From CAG-1138 sp964495385 (GTDB taxonomy: Bacteria; Bacillota; Clostridia; Christensenellales; CAG-917): DNA of 64,000 nucleotides. A program made the position numbers and the translations under genes. Below the pieces are notes generated by a model that was not told where the DNA came from, made no database searches, and saw only the letters and a list, made by a program, of their open reading frames with translations. Shown here piece by piece: positions 59,510-64,000 of the stretch (position 1 is the stretch's first letter; every line of letters begins with the position of its first letter). The DNA lies in assembly GCA_964495385.1 (NCBI GenBank), contig CAZBVO010000009.1, positions 1-64,000 on the forward strand, in the 5' to 3' direction.

Positions 59510-60861
59510 TTTCGTACTTTTTCAATAACAACCATTGTCTCGACGTGCTTTGTCGCACGGAACATATTGTACGGCGTTGCAGACGTCGCCTTGTAGCCGG
59601 CCCCGACAAATTTTTCGAGGTCTTTGACCAAAGTGTCCGGATTGCACGACAAATACAACACCGTGTCCGGAGCAAAATCGAGAATTGCGTCTATTCCGTC
59701 CGCAAGGCCTCTGCGAGGCGGATCCACAAAGAACAGACTTCCCTCGGTTTTTTGCATGGTCGGAAGCACTTCTTCGATGCTTCCCTCCAAAATTTGCACG
59801 TTGTCGATTCCGTTTGCGGCAACCAGTTCGCGCTGAGAAGCCACCGCTTGCGGCACGATTTCGATGCTGACCACCTTCTTAGCCGCCTTCGAAAACAGCG
59901 CCGAAGTTATCCCAATGCCGCTGTAAAGGTCGTACACCGTCTCGGGAGCCCTCTCCTGAACAATTTTGAAAGCGTCGGCATATATCCGTTCGCAAACCGC
60001 GGCGTTGGTTTGGAAAAAGCTTTCGGGCCCAAGCTTGAACAAAACACCCGAAAGCATACTTTCGATGTACCTCTTGCCAAACTTGTGGCAAATGTCGCCG
60101 CTTAGGGCCTCGTTTGTTTTTTCGGTGTTGACGTTTTCGTAAAGGCCCACCGATGCAAACTTTTTCGACAGCTTTTTGTATAAATCTTCAAGTTGCGGCA
60201 ACGGTTTTGTCCCCACCACGGTAACCAGCAGTTGTCCGTCGAGATACCTTGCCACCACAAAGCGCAAAACGCCCGTCCCGTAACGTGGATTATACACCGA
60301 CACGTCGTTGTCTTCAACCCAAAAACGAAGCGCTCGCACCAAATCCGCAAACGACTTGTCGTGCATCAAACAGCCCGCAACGTCCGTGACGTTTTTGGTT
60401 TTGTCGTTCATGAACCCGATTTTCAGTTTGCCGTCCGATTTTTCAAACGCCAAAGTGATTTTGTTTCGGAAGCCTTTTTCGGCAACGGCATCGGCCACCT
60501 CGGTTCCGAAAGGAAACAGACGGCGTTTGACGTAATCCGTTTTTATTTTCAGTTCCTCGGCAGGCGAAACGTTCATCATATTGCAACCGCCACACTCGGA
60601 ATAGTATCTGCATTTGGGGGCAATTCTGTTTTCCGAAGGTGAAACCACGGCCAACAAACCGCAATAGGTTATGTTGTTGAACGTTTCCACCGCCGCAACC
60701 TTGACGACGTCGCCCACAACGGTATCCTCAACGACGTAGCGTTTGCCGCCCTTATAGGAAACCCCGTTAAGATTGTTGTCGTATTTTTCAATCTCAAGCG
60801 TCATAACTTTTAGTTTAGGCGGTCGAATATTGGGTTTAAAATTCGGTTTTGAAAATTTCAT
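59506..60861 (-). CDS. 23S rRNA/tRNA uracil-C5 methyltransferase (RlmCD/TrmA family)
   Basis: The protein is 451 residues from the ATG at 60861. CRYYSECGGCNMM and a later Cys form the [4Fe-4S] site; DLYSGIGITSALF binds SAM; VDPPRRGL and YLSCNPDTL carry the catalytic Asp/Cys. An N-terminal TRAM-like part precedes. It methylates uracil C5 in rRNA or tRNA; which base cannot be read from the sequence. ATGA overlaps at both ends. Confidence 0.93.
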   Translation of the reverse strand: MKFSKPNFKPNIRPPKLKVMTLEIEKYDNNLNGVSYKGGKRYVVEDTVVGDVVKVAAVETFNNITYCGLLAVVSPSENRIAPKCRYYSECGGCNMMNVSPAEELKIKTDYVKRRLFPFGTEVADAVAEKGFRNKITLAFEKSDGKLKIGFMNDKTKNVTDVAGCLMHDKSFADLVRALRFWVEDNDVSVYNPRYGTGVLRFVVARYLDGQLLVTVVGTKPLPQLEDLYKKLSKKFASVGLYENVNTEKTNEALSGDICHKFGKRYIESMLSGVLFKLGPESFFQTNAAVCERIYADAFKIVQERAPETVYDLYSGIGITSALFSKAAKKVVSIEIVPQAVASQRELVAANGIDNVQILEGSIEEVLPTMQKTEGSLFFVDPPRRGLADGIDAILDFAPDTVLYLSCNPDTLVKDLEKFVGAGYKATSATPYNMFRATKHVETMVVIEKVRK

Positions 60862-62405
60862 TGTTGTTTCCTGTACTTTTCTATTATTTGTTCGGCAACT
60901 TTCAAACCGTCCATCGCACTGCTCATAATTCCGCCTGCGTATCCTACTTCGCCCGTCGGATAAAGGTTTTGATGGCTTATGCTGCAACACCCTTCGCCTC
61001 GCACAACCCTGACCGGCGAACTGGTTCGGGTTTCGGCCGCAGTCAGCACCGCATCGTCGCAGTCGAAGCCTTTTAGGCGACGCCCCATATCCGATATCCC
61101 GGCCCGTATGGCTTCTGTGAGCGGCTTAGGCAAAACGTCCCCGAGGTTGCAAAGCCGAGTTCCTACGGGATACGTCGGACGGATTCTGCCGAGGGTTTGC
61201 GGCTTTTCGTCATTCAAAAAGGCTTTTAGCGTGCTTACGGGCGCACAATAATCGCCGCCGCCTGCCAAAAACGCCTTCCTTTCTATTTCTCGCTGAAAAG
61301 CTATACCGTCCAAAACGCCCGGTCCGTATTCGGATTTTCTGACCTGCGCCACAACCGCACTGTTCGAGTTGACGCCGTTGCGCATAAAATCGGACATTCC
61401 GTTGGTTACCACCGCCCCTTCTTCGCTGGTTGCGGCAACAACGTAGCCGCCCGGACACATACAGAAGGTAAAAACGCCCCTGTCGGATGCGTGCGACGTC
61501 AGTTTATAGTCTGCCGCACCCAACGCTTTATGCCCCGAAAACGCCCCGTATTGGCTGTGGTCGATATCTTCCCTTAAATGTTCTATTCTGAAGCCGACGG
61601 CCATGTCTTTTTGTTCCATGGCAACCCCCGAACCGTACAGCATTTCGAAAGTATCTCGGCTGCTGTGCCCGATTGCAAGAACCACGTCGGACACGTCGAT
61701 AACGTCGGTATTTGCCCCTCTACGGACGCAAATTGACTGAATTTGGCCGTGTTTGGCCGTAAATCCAACCATTTTCGTATCAAACAAAACCTTTCCGCCG
61801 AGACGCTCTATTTCCGTTCTCAGGTTTTTTACGACAATCGGCAAGCGGTCGCTTCCGACGTGCGGTTTAGCATCCACCAAAATTTCGCTCGGTGCGCCGA
61901 AATCAACCAAGTCTTGAAGAATATCCCGTTTGTTTTCGCCGCCGACACCCGTGTTGAGTTTGCCGTCCGAAAAGGTCCCTGCGCCGCCTTCGCCGAACTG
62001 AACGTTTGTATCCTCGTCCAAAATGCGCTCGGTCTCGAAACGCCTGATTTTTTTGGTCCTTTCGTCCACGGACGAACCCCTTTCCACCACAATCGGTTTA
62101 AAACCGGCACGGGCCAATTTTAGTGCGGCGAACATTCCCGCAGGCCCGAACCCGACAACCACCGTCGGCTTTTCGGGATAAGCGCAGTCGTAAACGGCGG
62201 CCTGTTTTTTTTGCGGCTCCGAGCAGTCCATTTCAACCGAACAGCTGAAATGCACGTCTCGCTTGTCGCGCGCATCCACCGATTTTTTGACGATGCGAAA
62301 ATATTTTATGTTTTCCGGTCTGACCTTCGCCTTTTTGCAAGCACGCGCTTTAAGCACCGACACGTCCTCGTCCAGCCCCAGCCTGACCTCTCCGATTTTT
62401 ATCAT
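60858..62405 (-). CDS. FAD-dependent oxidoreductase
   Basis: The protein is 515 residues. VVVGFGPAGMFAALKLARAG binds FAD; VQFGEGGAGTFSDGKLNT and GEVGYAGGIMSSAMDGLKVAEQII are typical of a conserved Bacillota flavoprotein family of unsettled function, with an N-terminal 85-residue domain. It overlaps coaX and the methyltransferase by 4 bases at each end. Confidence 0.87.
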   Translation of the reverse strand: MIKIGEVRLGLDEDVSVLKARACKKAKVRPENIKYFRIVKKSVDARDKRDVHFSCSVEMDCSEPQKKQAAVYDCAYPEKPTVVVGFGPAGMFAALKLARAGFKPIVVERGSSVDERTKKIRRFETERILDEDTNVQFGEGGAGTFSDGKLNTGVGGENKRDILQDLVDFGAPSEILVDAKPHVGSDRLPIVVKNLRTEIERLGGKVLFDTKMVGFTAKHGQIQSICVRRGANTDVIDVSDVVLAIGHSSRDTFEMLYGSGVAMEQKDMAVGFRIEHLREDIDHSQYGAFSGHKALGAADYKLTSHASDRGVFTFCMCPGGYVVAATSEEGAVVTNGMSDFMRNGVNSNSAVVAQVRKSEYGPGVLDGIAFQREIERKAFLAGGGDYCAPVSTLKAFLNDEKPQTLGRIRPTYPVGTRLCNLGDVLPKPLTEAIRAGISDMGRRLKGFDCDDAVLTAAETRTSSPVRVVRGEGCCSISHQNLYPTGEVGYAGGIMSSAMDGLKVAEQIIEKYRKQQ

Positions 62406-63181
62406 TTTTGTTTTGTGTTGCGGTCGTAAAGTATTTTAAGACCTTTAAGGGCGAGAGCCCTGTCCGTAACGTCGATTATCCCCGCATCGACCGACGAAAC
62501 TATTTCCGACAAACCGCCCGTCGCCACGACTTTGGCGTTTTCCATGCCGTTTTCGGCCTTCATTTTTTTGACGATGTATTCGACAAGGCCCGCAAATCCG
62601 AACGAAATGCCTGCCTGCATATTTTCGACGGTGGTTTTGCCTATTGCGCTTTTTGCCTTAACCAACTCGATTCTCGGCAATTTTGCCGCCGCATTCACCA
62701 AGGATTCCGTTGCGGTTTTTATGCCGGGAGCAATCGCTCCGCCCAAAAACTCGCCGTCGGCATTGACTGCATTAAACGACGTTGCCGTCCCGAAATCGAC
62801 AACGATGACCGGGCCGCCGTACAAATTGTAGGCCGCTACCGAATCGACGATTCTGTCGCTTCCAAGCTCGTCGGGATGACGATATTTAATCGTGATGCCC
62901 GTGTCGATTTTAGGCGATACGATGATTGGTTTTTTGCCGAAATAATAAGAACACATGTGTTCCATGGTATAGTTCATGCTCGGCGCAACCGAACTCATTA
63001 TCACGCCTTCGATGTCCGAAGTTTTTACGCCCTTGGTGGCCAACAAATCCACTGCCTGCACGCCGAACTCGTCGCTCGTGCGACTGGCCATGGTCGAAAG
63101 ACGCCAGCTGGCGAACAATTCGTCGTTTTTCCACAAGCCGATTTTTACGTTGGTGTTTCCTACGTCGAGAACTAAAAGCAT
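62402..63181 (-). CDS. coaX: Pantothenate kinase, type III
   Basis: The protein is 259 residues from the ATG at 63181 (GAGGGGGC upstream). DVGNTNVKIG, GSDRIVDSVAAYNLYGGPVIVVDFGTATSF and GGAIAPGIK are CoaX motifs. First enzyme of CoA synthesis, not inhibited by CoA. First gene of a seven-gene operon. Confidence 0.95.
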   Translation of the reverse strand: MLLVLDVGNTNVKIGLWKNDELFASWRLSTMASRTSDEFGVQAVDLLATKGVKTSDIEGVIMSSVAPSMNYTMEHMCSYYFGKKPIIVSPKIDTGITIKYRHPDELGSDRIVDSVAAYNLYGGPVIVVDFGTATSFNAVNADGEFLGGAIAPGIKTATESLVNAAAKLPRIELVKAKSAIGKTTVENMQAGISFGFAGLVEYIVKKMKAENGMENAKVVATGGLSEIVSSVDAGIIDVTDRALALKGLKILYDRNTKQK

Positions 63182-63211
63182 AGTCTGCCCCCTCGTTGAT
63201 TTTTCCACTAA

Positions 63212-63240
63212 ATTATAGCAACAATACAAAACTTTTTCAA
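63212..63240 (-). promoter_or_regulatory. Promoter of the coaX operon
   Basis: On the minus strand TTGAAA (63240-63235) and TATAAT (63217-63212) have a 17-base spacer. Confidence 0.78.
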
Positions 63241-63335
63241 TCGTTTGTCGGCCCTTTGAACGAATTACCCGTCCGTTGCATCGGTTTTTTTAAAAAATGC
63301 AAACTTTTGCCGCTTTATTTTTTAATATGAATAAA

Positions 63336-63361
63336 AAATAAAACGCCGCACAAGGCGGCGT
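63336..63361 (-). terminator. Terminator of the right-edge gene
   Basis: The stem ACGCCGC/GCGGCGT is followed on the minus strand by TTTTATTTTTTATT. Confidence 0.85.
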
Positions 63362-63367
63362 AATATT

Positions 63368-64000
63368 TTATCTTCCTTCACGGAGTTGACGGTAATATTC
63401 GTTGTCTATCTTCAAAACGGAATCCGGAGTGATTTCGGTTTCGTCGTAAGAATAGGAATAAAACGTCATAGGCCACAAACTCATAATCGATTCCGTTCTG
63501 GACGTAAGTCGAAAGGTGTCGTACATGTTGGTTTCGTCGTCAAGTTCGCCGTTAACGTACACTTCCGACGTTGACGGATGCATAAGCCCCGACAAAATTA
63601 TCGACAAGCAAACGTACTCTTGTCCGTCGTCGGCAGCATAGCGGAATTCATCGAACTCTTCGCCCTTGATTATGTTTTTGACGTAGTTTGCCAACGACTT
63701 GTCCATTGTTTCGTTGCCGGTAACTTCGCCCAAAATGTCCAAATCGTCAACCGATTTCCAGTTATAAAAATCGACAAATCCTTTAAGATTCAGCGTGCTG
63801 TACATCCTATATTCCACACCGTCTTCCTCGATCGGCGCATCGTCCTCGGACGTGCTGTAACAAGTCATTCCGATGCCGGTGCCGTTGAGGTTGCTGAACA
63901 AGCAATTTTCGACGTCGATGGTGTTGTAACGTATTGCTTCGGTTTCCGTTTTCTCCGTTATCGAAAACAGGCCGTACTTGGCGGCGTTGCGGATTATGCA
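63368..64000 (-). CDS. Partial protein of unknown function, runs off the edge
   Basis: The frame stays open from the right edge (starting CIIRNAAKYGLFSITEKTE) to the stop at 63368, 210 residues visible. The N terminus is outside the window. The first visible part (NTIDVENCLFSNLNGTGIGMTC) looks like a turn of a right-handed beta-helix; the rest is acidic and unrecognised. Possibly a surface protein. Confidence 0.75.
   Translation of the reverse strand, partial: CIIRNAAKYGLFSITEKTETEAIRYNTIDVENCLFSNLNGTGIGMTCYSTSEDDAPIEEDGVEYRMYSTLNLKGFVDFYNWKSVDDLDILGEVTGNETMDKSLANYVKNIIKGEEFDEFRYAADDGQEYVCLSIILSGLMHPSTSEVYVNGELDDETNMYDTFRLTSRTESIMSLWPMTFYSYSYDETEITPDSVLKIDNEYYRQLREGR

Overview
This 64 kb window looks like one contig region of an uncultured Gram-positive anaerobe of the Bacillota/Clostridia, probably a gut lineage assembled from a metagenome (inference). 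The supporting signs are strong AGGAGG-type ribosome sites, many lipoproteins with an AFAAC-type lipobox, lysine, tetrahydrofolate and cyclic di-GMP-I riboswitches, and typical Bacillota families (PrsW, RsgI-like, SpoVB-like, YitT, CoaX, DUF421/DUF4363, FolT). A run of exactly 100 N inside uvrB marks a scaffold join. No phage, IS transposase, CRISPR array or rRNA is visible.

Layout. 1-660: dispersed repeats and a tRNA-Ala/tRNA-Val pair (minus strand). 0.8-8.9 kb: lipoprotein M3 peptidase, birA plus acyltransferase, an SDR enzyme, and a PrsW / ECF sigma / RsgI-like regulatory set. 9-17 kb: GPH sugar symporter, a lysine-riboswitch-controlled amino acid ABC transporter with a fused binding protein-permease, alcohol dehydrogenase plus YfcE phosphodiesterase, peptidase T, and an orphan c-di-GMP riboswitch transcript. 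17-24 kb: LRR lipoprotein, acyl carrier protein with its phosphopantetheinyl transferase, two half-size TauE/SafE proteins, and a 1325-residue five-module surface lipoprotein. 24.1-25.9 kb: an AT-rich island with an RHH-WYL regulator, a 42-residue basic peptide gene and two small orphan genes, bracketed by near-identical terminators. 26-31 kb: SpoVB-like flippase, FolT with a THF riboswitch, DUF421-DUF4363 pair, FGGY kinase. 31-42.6 kb: Fn3-like secreted protein, uvrA, gapped uvrB, two small membrane-anchored winged-helix-like proteins, and a 1257-residue LRR lipoprotein. 42.7-46.5 kb: MsmK-type ATPase plus malQ, and a small gene pair with Myb/SANT-like repeats. 46.5-55 kb: a candidate small RNA, an InlB-repeat lipoprotein, a four-gene operon (M32 carboxypeptidase, sialidase-like propeller, two CobW-family GTPases, one carrying His/Cys-rich repeats), and a MATE exporter. 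55-64 kb: small orphan genes, a seven-gene operon (coaX, FAD oxidoreductase, RNA uracil methyltransferase, yitT, two chromate transporter halves, nudC), and a partial unknown gene running off the right edge.

How the genes fit together. The window is core housekeeping (DNA repair, coenzyme, amino acid and peptide use) mixed with an unusually large set of surface lipoproteins built from LRR_5, InlB, Fn3, Ig-like and jelly-roll-like modules, suggesting a host- or glycan-associated anaerobe living on peptides and sugars. Promoters are easy to read (many have 17-bp spacing and near-consensus hexamers), which makes the orphan transcripts stand out. Product names rest on motifs read by eye; no database search was run.
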